From contig NZ_CP091285.1 in the NCBI RefSeq assembly GCF_021650975.2, positions 1,984,001 to 2,048,000 on the forward strand: DNA of 64,000 nucleotides, given 5' to 3'. Position numbers and translations under genes: made by a program. The notes beneath the pieces were generated by a model that was not told the origin of the DNA, did no database searches, and saw only the letters and a list, made by a program, of their open reading frames with translations. Source of the stretch: Flavobacterium jumunjinense (GTDB taxonomy: Bacteria > Bacteroidota > Bacteroidia > Flavobacteriales > Flavobacteriaceae). Shown piece by piece: positions 1 to 9,646 of this stretch (position 1 is the stretch's first letter; each line of letters starts with the position of its first letter).

Positions 1-549
1 TTTGCAAGTTTCTTTGTTAGTGGAATCACTTCAATAGCTTTAATTACACTGTATTTAAAATCTAAAGGTTATTTGCCAGATGTTAATACAAGTCATATTC
101 ATGATTTAGCTAAATTTATGTTTGGAATTAGTATTTTCTGGACATACTTATGGTTCTCTCAGTTTATGTTAATTTGGTATTCTGATATTCCTGAAGAAGT
201 AACTTATTTTATAACAAGAATCGAAAATTATAATTTACCATTTTTCGGAATGTTAGTTATGAACTTTATATTTCCTTTATTAATCTTAATAAACACAGAT
301 TTTAAACGTTTATCATGGATTATTGTTATGGCTGGTATTGTTATTTTATTCGGACATTATATTGATTTCTATAATATGATTATGCCTGCAACGGTAGGTG
401 ACCAATGGTATATTGGTTATGCAGAATTAGGATCAATAGCTTTTTTCCTTGGTTTGTTTATATTTGTAGTGTTTACTACTCTAACAAAGGCTCCGTTAGA
501 AGCAAAAGGAAACCCTTTAATGGGAGAGAGCAAACATTTTCATTATTAA
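1..549 (+). CDS. actF: Quinol:cytochrome c oxidoreductase membrane subunit (ActF-like), 3' end only
   Basis: The frame is open from the first base of the window, so the gene is cut by the window edge; the TTG at 73 is internal. The visible 182 residues form several long hydrophobic helices separated by short loops, ending in a hydrophilic tail (GNPLMGESKHFHY). The helices contain the FWTYLWFSQFMLIWY pattern typical of the NrfD-like subunits of alternative complex III, which takes electrons from menaquinol. The cytochrome oxidase subunit II gene follows after 19 nt, an arrangement known from Flavobacteriaceae in which ACIII delivers electrons directly to the aa3 oxidase. ActF rather than ActC is inferred from the position at the end of the act cluster; the rest of the cluster is outside the window. 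Confidence 0.8.
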   Translation, partial: FASFFVSGITSIALITLYLKSKGYLPDVNTSHIHDLAKFMFGISIFWTYLWFSQFMLIWYSDIPEEVTYFITRIENYNLPFFGMLVMNFIFPLLILINTDFKRLSWIIVMAGIVILFGHYIDFYNMIMPATVGDQWYIGYAELGSIAFFLGLFIFVVFTTLTKAPLEAKGNPLMGESKHFHY

Positions 550-568
550 TATTTAAAGTAATAAACAA

Positions 569-1723
569 ATGACAAGTTTATTGATATTCTTAGTTTTAGT
601 TTTAATTGGAATTGCTATATGGCAATTAACTAAAATTTTCGATTTAACTCAAGTAGGTGTAGATTCAGAAAATTCTGAAGTTGCAAACGATAAGGATAAT
701 GCAGTTAATGGCTATTTAATGTTTGCCTTTGTTGGGTTTATCTATATATTTACAATATATTCTGTTGTAAAATGGGGAGATTTAGTATTAGGTACTCCAG
801 CTTCAGAACACGGTGCAGATGTAGATAATTTAATGAACATTTCACTTGTTTTAATATTCTTCGTTCAGACGATAACTCAATTTTTATTACACTTCTTTAC
901 TTTTAAATATAGAGGAAGAAAAGGGCAAAAAGCTTTATATTTTGCAGATAATAATAAATTAGAAGCTATTTGGACTATTATCCCAGTAATTGTTCTTGCG
1001 GGTTTAATCCTTTATGGATTGTATACTTGGAATGAAATTATGTACTATGAGGAAGAAGAAGATGTTATCTATGTAGAATTGTACGCAAAACAATTCGGTT
1101 GGGAAGCTAGATATGCAGGAGAAGATAATACTTTAGGTAAAGCTAATGTTAGATATATTGAAGGAATTAATACTTTAGGTGTTGATTTAGCAGATCCTGC
1201 TGCTCAAGACGATAAAGTTGTTACTGAATTGCATTTACCGAAAGGGAAGAAGGTTGTTTTTAAAATGCGTTCACAAGATGTATTACACTCAGCTTATATG
1301 CCTCATTTTAGAGCACAAATGAACTGTGTTCCAGGTATGGTAACTCAATTTGCTTTTATTCCAACGGTTACAACTGTTGAGATGAGAGAAGATGAAGCAA
1401 TCAAATTTAAAGTAGATAAAATTAATAAGATTAGAGCTAAGAAGAGTATTGAATTAGCTGCTAATGGAGAAGAAGCTTTAGATCCATATACATTTGATTA
1501 CTTACTATTATGTAATAAAATTTGTGGTGCATCTCACTATAACATGCAAATGAAAATTGTAGTTGATACACCAGAGGATTTCAAAAAATGGTTGAATGAA
1601 AAGCCAACATTGTCATCACAATGGAAGGAAGCTAATGCACCAGCTCCTGAACCAGTACCAGTTGTTGTTCCAGTTGAAACAGTTGTTGATACTACTAAGG
1701 TTTTAGCTCAAGTTATAAAATAG
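569..1723 (+). CDS. coxB: Cytochrome c oxidase subunit II
   Basis: Subunit II carries the binuclear CuA centre that receives electrons and passes them to heme a in subunit I. Three hydrophobic segments are visible (residues about 3-20, 47-66, 90-110 and 134-152, the first possibly a signal or anchor), followed by the periplasmic cupredoxin domain. CuA ligands can be placed at H240 (DVLHS), C315, C319, H323 and M326 in CNKICGASHYNM. The usual Glu between the two cysteines is a Lys (K317); this variant is, as far as I recall, common in Bacteroidota. A proline/valine-rich tail follows residue 350. At 384 aa it is longer than proteobacterial CoxB because of inserts at 180-215 and 285-305. It sits between actF and coxA in one operon. 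Confidence 0.95.
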   Translation: MTSLLIFLVLVLIGIAIWQLTKIFDLTQVGVDSENSEVANDKDNAVNGYLMFAFVGFIYIFTIYSVVKWGDLVLGTPASEHGADVDNLMNISLVLIFFVQTITQFLLHFFTFKYRGRKGQKALYFADNNKLEAIWTIIPVIVLAGLILYGLYTWNEIMYYEEEEDVIYVELYAKQFGWEARYAGEDNTLGKANVRYIEGINTLGVDLADPAAQDDKVVTELHLPKGKKVVFKMRSQDVLHSAYMPHFRAQMNCVPGMVTQFAFIPTVTTVEMREDEAIKFKVDKINKIRAKKSIELAANGEEALDPYTFDYLLLCNKICGASHYNMQMKIVVDTPEDFKKWLNEKPTLSSQWKEANAPAPEPVPVVVPVETVVDTTKVLAQVIK

Positions 1724-1753
1724 ATTTTAAGATATATAAAATAGTATAAGATT

Positions 1754-3523
1754 ATGTCAGCACACGAACACGGTCATCATAAAGAAACATTTATAACTAA
1801 ATATATTTTTAGTTTAGATCATAAGATGATTGCTAAGCAATACCTTATTACAGGTTTATTAATGGGAATTATAGGAGTTTTATTATCTATTTTTTTCCGT
1901 ATGCAAATTGCTTGGCCAGGAGAATCTTTTGGTTTATTTAAATTTTTCTTAGGAGAAAATTTTGCACCAGGAGGTGTAATGAAAAATGATATTTACCTTG
2001 CATTGGTAACAATACATGGTACAATCATGGTATTCTTTGTATTAACAGCTGGTTTAAGTGGAACTTTTAGTAACCTGCTTATTCCTTTACAGATTGGAGC
2101 AAGAGATATGGCTTCTGGATTCATGAATATGTTATCATATTGGATGTTCTTTTTGTCTTCTGTTATTATGGTAGGATCGTTATTTATTGAATCTGGACCA
2201 GCTTCCGCAGGTTGGACAATTTATCCACCTTTAAGTGCTTTGCCTCAAGCAATCCCTGGATCTGGTTTAGGAATGACTTTATGGTTAGTTTCTATGGCTA
2301 TTTTCATTGCTTCTTCTTTAATGGGTTCATTGAATTATGTTGTTACAGTTATTAACTTGAGAACAAAAGGTATGACAATGACAAGATTACCATTAACAAT
2401 TTGGGCATTTTTTGTAACAGCAATTATTGGTGTTGTATCTTTCCCTGTATTGTTCTCAGCTGCATTATTATTAATTTTCGATAGAAGTTTTGGAACATCA
2501 TTCTTCTTATCTGATATATTTATTCAAGGTGAAGTTCTACATTATCAAGGTGGTTCTCCTGTTTTATTTGAGCACTTGTTTTGGTTCTTAGGTCATCCTG
2601 AGGTTTATATTGTATTATTACCAGCATTAGGTATTACATCTGAAATTATTGCAACTAACTCTAGAAAACCAATTTTTGGTTATAGAGCTATGATTATGTC
2701 AATTCTTGCTATTGCATTTTTATCAACAATTGTTTGGGGTCACCATATGTTTATTTCAGGAATGAATCCTTTCTTAGGTTCGGTATTTACATTTACAACA
2801 TTATTAATTGCTATACCTTCTGCTGTTAAAGCGTTTAATTATATTACTACGTTGTGGAAAGGTAACTTGCAATTAAATCCTGCAATGTTATTCTCTATTG
2901 GATTAGTTTCTACTTTCATTACTGGAGGTTTAACAGGAATTATTCTTGGGGATAGTACATTAGATATTAACGTTCACGATACATATTTCGTTGTAGCTCA
3001 CTTCCATTTAGTAATGGGTATTTCTGCACTTTATGGATTCTTTGCCGGTGTTTACCATTGGTTTCCAAAAATGTTCGGTAAAATGATGAATAAAACTTTA
3101 GGTTACGTTCACTTCTGGGTTACTGCAGTTTGTGCTTATGGAGTTTTCTTCCCAATGCACTTTATCGGTATGGCAGGTTTACCAAGACGTTATTATACAA
3201 ATTCAGCTTTTCCATTATTTGATGAATTAGCAGATGTAAATGTATTAATTACAATATTTGCTATTGTTGGTGCTGCTTTTCAAGTTGTTTTCTTCTGGAA
3301 CTTCTTCTATAGTATGTTCTATGGTAAGAAAGCACCTCAGAATCCTTGGAGATCAAATACTCTTGAATGGACTACACCTGTTGAGCATATTCATGGTAAC
3401 TGGCCTGGAGAAATTCCAGAAGTACACCGTTGGCCTTACGATTATAGTAAACCAGGTCATGATGAAGATTTTGTTCTACAGACTGTACCAATGAAAGATG
3501 GTGAAGAAGAATTACATCACTAA
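1754..3523 (+). CDS. coxA: Cytochrome c oxidase subunit I (heme-copper oxidase, A family)
   Basis: This is the catalytic subunit that reduces O2 to water and pumps protons. The ligands are in place: H88 (TIHGT) and H418 for the low-spin heme, H416 for heme a3 (VAHFH), and H281, H330 and H331 for CuB. The HPEVY motif at 281-285 supplies the His-Tyr cross-link. Twelve or more membrane helices are apparent. The N-terminus is His-rich (residues 4-9). The length of 589 aa is normal. It lies 30 nt after coxB and is followed by a strong terminator. Subunits III and IV are encoded 27 kb away in the same window, so the oxidase genes are split between two operons. Confidence 0.97.
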   Translation: MSAHEHGHHKETFITKYIFSLDHKMIAKQYLITGLLMGIIGVLLSIFFRMQIAWPGESFGLFKFFLGENFAPGGVMKNDIYLALVTIHGTIMVFFVLTAGLSGTFSNLLIPLQIGARDMASGFMNMLSYWMFFLSSVIMVGSLFIESGPASAGWTIYPPLSALPQAIPGSGLGMTLWLVSMAIFIASSLMGSLNYVVTVINLRTKGMTMTRLPLTIWAFFVTAIIGVVSFPVLFSAALLLIFDRSFGTSFFLSDIFIQGEVLHYQGGSPVLFEHLFWFLGHPEVYIVLLPALGITSEIIATNSRKPIFGYRAMIMSILAIAFLSTIVWGHHMFISGMNPFLGSVFTFTTLLIAIPSAVKAFNYITTLWKGNLQLNPAMLFSIGLVSTFITGGLTGIILGDSTLDINVHDTYFVVAHFHLVMGISALYGFFAGVYHWFPKMFGKMMNKTLGYVHFWVTAVCAYGVFFPMHFIGMAGLPRRYYTNSAFPLFDELADVNVLITIFAIVGAAFQVVFFWNFFYSMFYGKKAPQNPWRSNTLEWTTPVEHIHGNWPGEIPEVHRWPYDYSKPGHDEDFVLQTVPMKDGEEELHH

Positions 3524-3544
3524 GATGAAATAAAATATACATTA

Positions 3545-3577
3545 AAAACCTTTCCTTCTCGGAAGGGTTTTTTGTTT
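3545..3577 (+). terminator. Intrinsic terminator after coxA
   Basis: An 11-bp stem with one G-T wobble (3545-3555 with 3561-3571) and a 5-nt loop is followed by a T run. It closes the actF-coxB-coxA operon and separates it from ruvB. Confidence 0.85.
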
Positions 3578-3578
3578 T

Positions 3579-3596
3579 TAACTTTGTTTATCTTTG
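3579..3596 (+). promoter_or_regulatory. Two overlapping TAnnTTTG -7 elements upstream of ruvB
   Basis: TAACTTTG at 3579-3586 and TATCTTTG at 3589-3596 both match the Bacteroidota housekeeping -7 consensus. The first would give a leader of roughly 10 nt before the ATG at 3602; the second would give a nearly leaderless message. Their location argues against the longer ruvB reading that begins upstream at 3572. Confidence 0.6.
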
Positions 3597-3601
3597 TTCC
3601 T

Positions 3602-4624
3602 ATGAATGAAAATTTAGACCCTAATAAAGAAAGATTTACTCCTCAAGACTTAGATATTGAAAAGGCATTGCGTCCATTAAGTTTTGATGATTTTGCTGGG
3701 CAAGATCATGTATTAGATAATTTGAAAGTTTTTGTTGAAGCAGCCAATCAAAGAGGTGAAGCTTTAGATCATTCGTTATTTCATGGGCCTCCTGGTTTAG
3801 GAAAAACTACTTTAGCAAATATCTTAGCTAATGAGTTAGGTGTTGGTATTAAAATCACTTCAGGACCTGTACTGGATAAACCTGGAGATTTAGCAGGTTT
3901 ACTTACAAATTTAGAAGAAAGAGATGTCCTTTTTATTGATGAAATTCACCGTTTGAGTCCTATTGTTGAAGAGTACTTGTATTCAGCAATGGAAGATTAT
4001 AAAATAGATATTATGATTGAAAGTGGTCCAAATGCAAGGACTGTTCAAATTCACTTAAATCCATTTACTCTTGTTGGTGCAACTACACGTTCTGGTCTGT
4101 TAACAGCTCCTATGCGTGCTCGTTTTGGTATTCAGAGTAGATTACAATATTATAATACTGAACTGCTTGCTACAATTATTGAGCGTAGTGCTACAATTTT
4201 AAAAGTAGAAATTGATATACAGGCTGCTATTGAAATTGCTGGTAGAAGTAGAGGTACTCCTCGTATTGCAAATGCTTTATTAAGACGTGTTCGTGATTTT
4301 GCGCAAATAAAAGGAAATGGGAGAATTGATATCGAAATTACACGTTATGCATTAAAAGCTTTAAATGTAGATGCAAATGGATTGGATGAAATGGATAACA
4401 AAATTCTTTTGACTATTATAGATAAATTTAAAGGAGGACCTGTTGGGTTAACTACTTTAGCTACTGCAGTTTCTGAAAATGGTGAAACAATTGAAGAAGT
4501 TTATGAACCTTTTTTAATTCAAGAAGGTTTCATAATGAGAACTCCAAGAGGAAGAGAAGTTACTGAAAAAGCATATAAACATTTAGGAAAAGTAAAAGCA
4601 AATATTCAAGGAGGTTTGTTTTAA
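3602..4624 (+). CDS. ruvB: Holliday junction branch migration ATPase RuvB
   Basis: RuvB is the hexameric AAA+ motor that drives RuvA-bound Holliday junctions during recombinational repair. Starting at the ATG at 3602 ([10 protein letters not shown]) the protein is 340 aa, the normal family length; an in-frame TTG at 3572 lies inside the terminator and promoter region and is rejected. Walker A is GPPGLGKTT at 62-70, Walker B is [10 protein letters not shown] near 107-115, sensor 1 is the GATTRSG region, and a winged-helix domain is at the C-terminus ([13 protein letters not shown]). The P450 gene follows after 11 nt and is probably cotranscribed. ruvA is in the window too, but 12 kb away with sprA. 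Confidence 0.97.
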   Translation: MNENLDPNKERFTPQDLDIEKALRPLSFDDFAGQDHVLDNLKVFVEAANQRGEALDHSLFHGPPGLGKTTLANILANELGVGIKITSGPVLDKPGDLAGLLTNLEERDVLFIDEIHRLSPIVEEYLYSAMEDYKIDIMIESGPNARTVQIHLNPFTLVGATTRSGLLTAPMRARFGIQSRLQYYNTELLATIIERSATILKVEIDIQAAIEIAGRSRGTPRIANALLRRVRDFAQIKGNGRIDIEITRYALKALNVDANGLDEMDNKILLTIIDKFKGGPVGLTTLATAVSENGETIEEVYEPFLIQEGFIMRTPRGREVTEKAYKHLGKVKANIQGGLF

Positions 4625-4635
4625 TACATTTAATT

Positions 4636-5970
4636 ATGAGTCATAAAAAAAACATTCCTGAGGTATCTTTTCTTCGCTTTATAAAACATTCTGTAGCAAT
4701 TCTTAAAAATCCGTTGCCATTTCACAATGCTAATTTTAACTTACTTGGCGACATTTTTAGATTAAAAATTGGTTTAGGGAAATCTGTTATTTTTTGTAGA
4801 GATGCAGGTTTGTTAAGCTATGTGTTACAGAAAAATCAAAAAAATTATACTAAATCAAAAATTCAAACACAAGATTTAGCTAAATATATTGGTAAAGGAC
4901 TTTTAACTTCGGAAGGAGAAAAATGGAAAAAGCAGCGAAAGTTAATTCAACCTGCTTTTCATAAAAGTCAGTTAGCACTTTTGTTGGATACAATTCAATC
5001 TACAATTCTATTTGAATTAGATAAAATTACTACAGATAAGCCAATTGATATTTTTCCAATTTTTAATGATTTAGCATTTCAGACTGTAGTTAAGTCACTA
5101 TTTAATTCGGGCGTTAATGATGCTGATGTTTCAAAGCTTCAGGATGTAACAGAGATTACGCAAGAAATGCTAGTTAAAGAATTAAGACAGCCTTATTTAG
5201 GCTGGTGGTTTAAAATTTCTGGGGAGATTGAAAAGCATATTAAGTTGACTAATGATTCTCGTGATATTCTTAGAAAATTAGTAAGAGAGCGTAAGAAAAC
5301 AAATACTAAGTCTAATGATTTATTAGACATGCTTCTAGATGCTCGTTATGAAGATGGTGAAGTAATGGAAGAAGATCAGTTGTTAGATGAAATCCTGATT
5401 TTATTTGCTGCAGGACATGAAACCACATCGAATGCATTGACGTTTACTTGTGAGTTATTGGCTAGAAATCCAGTTGCCCAAGAAAAAATTTTAGAAGAAA
5501 CTAAACGAATTAAGAATGAGTCTTCTGATTTAAAGCATTTGTTAAAGAATGCTGTTTATACAAAGCAAACCATAGAAGAAGCAATGCGATTATATCCTCC
5601 AGCTTACTTTATAGATAGAGTGAATATAGATAATGACGAATTTGAAGGTATAAGTTTGCCTAAAGATTCAAACCTCCTTTTTTCAGTTTATGAAATCCAC
5701 CGTCATCCCGATTTTTGGGATAGGCCAAATGAGTTTATTCCTGAACGTTTTTCAGATGAAACTATAAAGTTCTCAAAAAATTATTTTCCTTTTGGTGCAG
5801 GACAGCGTATGTGTGTTGGTAATAATTTTGCCATGTATGAAATGATTTTAACGATTGCAAATCTTGTTGAACGTTATCAAATTCTTGAAAAGAAGACTCC
5901 AATAGAGATTAAACCGTTAATCACATTAAAACCTTTAAATGCTATATTAGAATTTAAGAGTCGTAATTAA
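4636..5970 (+). CDS. Cytochrome P450 monooxygenase
   Basis: A complete P450 of 444 aa without a signal peptide or membrane anchor, so a soluble bacterial type. The I-helix motif AAGHETTSN (oxygen-binding A/GGxxTT) is present. The ExxR motif is in EEAMRLYPP, the PERF motif is intact, and the heme-thiolate loop FPFGAGQRMCVG begins at residue 384 with the Cys ligand at 393. The sequence resembles the CYP4/CYP102-like group seen in Bacteroidota. The substrate cannot be told from sequence. No ferredoxin or reductase partner is adjacent. It follows ruvB by 11 nt, so expression is probably driven by the ruvB promoter. Confidence 0.93.
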   Translation: MSHKKNIPEVSFLRFIKHSVAILKNPLPFHNANFNLLGDIFRLKIGLGKSVIFCRDAGLLSYVLQKNQKNYTKSKIQTQDLAKYIGKGLLTSEGEKWKKQRKLIQPAFHKSQLALLLDTIQSTILFELDKITTDKPIDIFPIFNDLAFQTVVKSLFNSGVNDADVSKLQDVTEITQEMLVKELRQPYLGWWFKISGEIEKHIKLTNDSRDILRKLVRERKKTNTKSNDLLDMLLDARYEDGEVMEEDQLLDEILILFAAGHETTSNALTFTCELLARNPVAQEKILEETKRIKNESSDLKHLLKNAVYTKQTIEEAMRLYPPAYFIDRVNIDNDEFEGISLPKDSNLLFSVYEIHRHPDFWDRPNEFIPERFSDETIKFSKNYFPFGAGQRMCVGNNFAMYEMILTIANLVERYQILEKKTPIEIKPLITLKPLNAILEFKSRN

Positions 5971-6103
5971 ACATTTGAATCAAGGTTGTTTAAAACTTGG
6001 GATTAATTTTTTACTAAGAGAGAACATCTAAATAGATAGTTTGATATAAAACATTCGCTTTTTGTTAGATTAAAAGCAAAATATAAATAGCGTGTTTTTT
6101 ACT

Positions 6104-6111
6104 TATCTTTG
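6104..6111 (+). promoter_or_regulatory. TAnnTTTG promoter element for the T9SS cargo gene
   Basis: TATCTTTG lies 19 nt before the GTG start at 6131. The rest of the 160-nt gap after the P450 gene is AT-rich and holds nothing else that I can recognise. Confidence 0.6.
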
Positions 6112-6130
6112 TTGAAAATATTTTCTTATT

Positions 6131-9127
6131 GTGAAAAAATACATCTACTTATTAGCCATATTACATGTAGCCGTTTTTGGTTTCGCTCAAAATTTACCAA
6201 ACGATTGTGTTAATTATATACAAGCTTGTGATAATCAGAATGTCTCTTTTAATGTTTCGGGTTCGGGTGTGCAAGAAATTGTTCCAGAATCTTGTGAGAG
6301 TAGTGAACATAATTCTCTTTGGATGCGTGTAACAATTGACCAGCCTGGGACATTAGGTTTTACAATTATTCCTCAAAGTACAGATATTAATGAAGATTAT
6401 GATTTTTGGGTCTTTGGACCTGTGTCTGATTGTGCAAATTTAGGCGCTCCTATTCGCTGTTCAACTACTAATCCTGTTGCGTCAGGACAAACGAATAATC
6501 ATACGGGATTAAATGCAATTTCTATCGATACAAGTGAAGGGCCTGGAGCTGCAGGTAATGGATTTGTGAAACAACTGATTGTTTTGCCTGGGCAAAGTTA
6601 TTTTGTAGTTATTGATAGACCAATTGGAAACTCTCCGTTTTCATTAAATTGGTCAGGTTCTGCAACAATTTTAAATCCGTTTGAGAATATTAATTTTCCT
6701 AATTTTCCAGATGTAATACTTTGTGATGAGGGAGCAGATAATTCTGAACCTTATGATTTTTCTATTTTGGATACGGCTACTTTAACTGGGCTTTCAGGCT
6801 TTTTTATTACGTATCACGCTTCTATGCAAGATGCGTCTTTAAATGCAAATCCAATTACAGGTTTAGCTAATTTAAATCAAGGGACATATTATGCAAGAAT
6901 TGCTTCTACCACTGCACAGTGTACAGAAATTAAAACAGTCAATCTAATTTTTGATAATATAACAACGAATGATGTTGTAAAAACGGTTTGTGAAGGTGAG
7001 ATTACAAGTGCAATAGATTACGATTTGAGTAGTCATAATAATGAAATTTATACAGGAATTCAAATAGTAACTTATAAGTACTTTACAACATTAACCGATG
7101 CGAATAATAGTACAGCCGAAATATTGAATTGGCAAAATAGAAGTTTACCAATAGGAACAAATACTTTTTATGTTCGTACAGAAAAGGGAACATGTTTTGA
7201 TATTTCTGAGTTAACAATAAATGTAGTTGAAAGACCTGTTATAAATAGCCTAATAGAGTTAAAACAGTGTGACGACGATACTGATGGATTTAGTGCTTTT
7301 AATTTAACAGAAGCAAATTCACTAATTGTAGGAAATACGGCGGGACTAACAATTGATTATTTTTTAAGTATAACAGACGCAGAAAATAATACTAACGCAA
7401 TTTCAAACACTACTTCTTTTATTAATCAAACAGTAAGCACACAAACAATTTATTATAGAGTTATTAATGGAAACAATTGTTTTAGACCTGGGCAATTAAA
7501 TCTAGTTGTTTCGGCGACTCAAATTCCTGCAACTTTTACTCCAATAGTTTTCACAAAGTGCGATGCGACTTTTGGAACCAATAATGATGGTATAGCTGAG
7601 TTTGATTTTAGTGGTGTAGAAGCTTCCATTGCATCTTTATTTACAGGTCAAATTGTAAGTGTTACTTTTTATGAGAATTTAGCCGATGCTTTAGCAGAAA
7701 CCAATTCGATTTCTTTAGTAAGTGCATCTAATTATACTAATGTGAATTCGCCAAATATTCAAGATATTTATGTAAGAGTAGATAGCGATTTAAACAATGA
7801 TTGCGTTGGATTGGGAAAGTATGTAAGTCTACAAGTAGAAAATCAGCCTATTGTTGATCCTGTTGTAATAAGAGCATGTGATGACAACAATGATGGAAGT
7901 TTTGATTTTGACACAACAAATATCGAAACTCAAATTTTAAACGGTTTAACCAATGTTACGGTTACTTATACAGATGCAGCTAGTGTGAATTATACAACAT
8001 TGCCAAATCCGTATCCTTCAACAAATCAAATAGTAACAATTACTTTAACAAATAATACAACAGATGCATGTTCATATACAACTACTTTAGAATTTATTGT
8101 TGATGAAGTACCAACTGCAACTGCTGTTCCGTCAAATTTATTGATTGCTTGTGATAATGAAACAGATCCATTATTACAAGATGGATTGGTAGAATTTGAT
8201 ACCTCAAATTTTGAAAATTTAATTATCGGTTCGCAAACAAATGTTCTTGTAGAATATTACGATGCAAGTAATAATTTGTTGAATTCTTTTATAGGGAATT
8301 TCAGAACAAATACGCAAAATATAACAGCTAAGGTTATTAATGCCAATAATACAAATTGCTTCAATACAACTATATTGTCATTTGTTGTACATCCAAAACC
8401 AAATATTTATATTCAAGGAGAAGATGAAATTATTTGTAGAGATAATAGTTCGGATTTTGAGATTTTAAATGCTGGTTTGGTTGATGAAACCACGATTAAT
8501 AATTATACCTATCAATGGTATTTGAATAATCAAGCGATTGCAGGGGCAAATCAATATACTCTTACTGTTACAGAAATTGGAGAATATAAAGTAGAAGTTA
8601 TTAATGCTAATTCATGTATCAGTACAAGAAATATTTCGGTAAAGCCATCTAATATTGCGATAATTAATACTATTGAAGTTGTAGATTTAGTGGATTCTAA
8701 TACGATTACGGTTTTAGTCACTGGAGATGGTGACTATTTATATAGTTTAGACGGTTTTAATTATCAAGAGAGTAATGTTTTTGAAAATGTTCAAGCAGGA
8801 ATTCAAACGGTATATGTTTATGATAACAATGGTTGTGGTATAACATCAGATTTGATTACAGTACTTTCAATTCCTAAGTATTTCACACCAAATGGAGATG
8901 GAATCAATGATTCTTGGAATGTGAAAGGATTTGATGATAGGTTTTCCGAAAGTACATCTATTTCTATATTTGATAGATATGGGAAATTAATAAAAGAAAT
9001 ATCTTCTTCATCTGAAGGTTGGAATGGTACATTTAATGGAGAAAAAATGCCGTCATCCGATTATTGGTACACAATAAAACTGCATGATGGAAGAGTAAAA
9101 AAAGGACATTTTACTTTAAAACGATAG
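6131..9127 (+). CDS. T9SS type B sorting domain protein with repeated CD/FD modules (998 aa)
   Basis: A secreted surface protein of unknown specific function. It starts with GTG; the next residues (KKYIYLLAILHVAVFGFAQ) form a clear signal peptide with cleavage after the AQ. A first domain of about 170 aa is followed by at least five modules of about 90-110 aa. Each begins with a Cys-Asp and a short acidic D-G-x-x-x-F-D segment (for example CDDDTDGFSAF, CDDNNDGSFDF), which may bind calcium. An Ig-like segment follows near residue 780-840. The last 85 residues, from YFTPNGDGINDSW to GHFTLKR, are the gliding-motility-associated type B sorting domain (CHU_C/TIGR04131) used for export by the type IX system. 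It is transcribed alone, with its own promoter and terminator. Confidence 0.9.
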   Translation: MKKYIYLLAILHVAVFGFAQNLPNDCVNYIQACDNQNVSFNVSGSGVQEIVPESCESSEHNSLWMRVTIDQPGTLGFTIIPQSTDINEDYDFWVFGPVSDCANLGAPIRCSTTNPVASGQTNNHTGLNAISIDTSEGPGAAGNGFVKQLIVLPGQSYFVVIDRPIGNSPFSLNWSGSATILNPFENINFPNFPDVILCDEGADNSEPYDFSILDTATLTGLSGFFITYHASMQDASLNANPITGLANLNQGTYYARIASTTAQCTEIKTVNLIFDNITTNDVVKTVCEGEITSAIDYDLSSHNNEIYTGIQIVTYKYFTTLTDANNSTAEILNWQNRSLPIGTNTFYVRTEKGTCFDISELTINVVERPVINSLIELKQCDDDTDGFSAFNLTEANSLIVGNTAGLTIDYFLSITDAENNTNAISNTTSFINQTVSTQTIYYRVINGNNCFRPGQLNLVVSATQIPATFTPIVFTKCDATFGTNNDGIAEFDFSGVEASIASLFTGQIVSVTFYENLADALAETNSISLVSASNYTNVNSPNIQDIYVRVDSDLNNDCVGLGKYVSLQVENQPIVDPVVIRACDDNNDGSFDFDTTNIETQILNGLTNVTVTYTDAASVNYTTLPNPYPSTNQIVTITLTNNTTDACSYTTTLEFIVDEVPTATAVPSNLLIACDNETDPLLQDGLVEFDTSNFENLIIGSQTNVLVEYYDASNNLLNSFIGNFRTNTQNITAKVINANNTNCFNTTILSFVVHPKPNIYIQGEDEIICRDNSSDFEILNAGLVDETTINNYTYQWYLNNQAIAGANQYTLTVTEIGEYKVEVINANSCISTRNISVKPSNIAIINTIEVVDLVDSNTITVLVTGDGDYLYSLDGFNYQESNVFENVQAGIQTVYVYDNNGCGITSDLITVLSIPKYFTPNGDGINDSWNVKGFDDRFSESTSISIFDRYGKLIKEISSSSEGWNGTFNGEKMPSSDYWYTIKLHDGRVKKGHFTLKR

Positions 9128-9137
9128 GCTATATTAT

Positions 9138-9165
9138 AAAACACCAGCTTTTACGCTGGTGTTTT
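9138..9165. terminator. Bidirectional terminator between convergent genes
   Basis: A perfect 11-bp stem (9138-9148 with 9155-9165, loop 6 nt) has A-rich and T-rich arms, so it can stop transcription from the 998-aa cargo gene on the plus strand and from the gdh operon on the minus strand. Confidence 0.8.
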
Positions 9166-9240
9166 AATTGCAAACTACGAAAACGTTCTGCGTAATATTA
9201 ACTAATTAATTTAAGAAAAGCAGCGTTTTTTATTTAGACT

Positions 9241-9636
9241 CTATAGTGTATCTCTTTTATTTAATTTTAAATAGGTAATCCTTTTTAATTTTTTATATTG
9301 ATATAAAAATGACTCAATGTCTTTTTTAAAGTTTATGTGATCATTTAGATAATAAGTTTCACAATCAATATCTTCACATTCTTTTAAACCATCAATTTTT
9401 CTAATATAAACGATAAGGTTGTCAAACAAGTTTCTGTTTTGTCTTTCTTTCTCTTCTAGTTTTTTTATTAATTTAGCATAAACTTTATTGTCTTTTTTGC
9501 TTTTTAAAAGCTTTTTAAAAAAAATAATTTCTGCATTAATACAAGTTAATTCTTCTCTCCATAATAATATGTCATTATTAATGAATTGTCCTTCAATATC
9601 GTCTTTGAAGTGGTGTTTATTGACGAATTCATTCAT
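9241..9636 (-). CDS. Hypothetical protein, probable coiled coil (131 aa)
   Basis: I do not recognise a family. The protein is highly charged and Lys/Glu-rich, has no signal peptide or membrane segment, and contains long helix-forming stretches with heptad-like spacing around residues 25-75 and 100-125, so it is probably cytosolic and helical. Two Cys pairs are present (C32; C86 and C91). It is the last gene of a minus-strand run, 10 nt after the Rnk/GreA-like gene, which is itself 36 nt after gdh. It may therefore be part of the gdh transcription unit. Confidence 0.6.
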   Translation of the reverse strand: MNEFVNKHHFKDDIEGQFINNDILLWREELTCINAEIIFFKKLLKSKKDNKVYAKLIKKLEEKERQNRNLFDNLIVYIRKIDGLKECEDIDCETYYLNDHINFKKDIESFLYQYKKLKRITYLKLNKRDTL

Positions 9637-9646
9637 CTTTTTTTGT

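Noticed and set aside
3572..3601. TTG-initiated extension of RuvB by ten residues
   Set aside because: It lies in the terminator T run and over two promoter elements; the ATG at 3602 gives the normal 340-aa protein.
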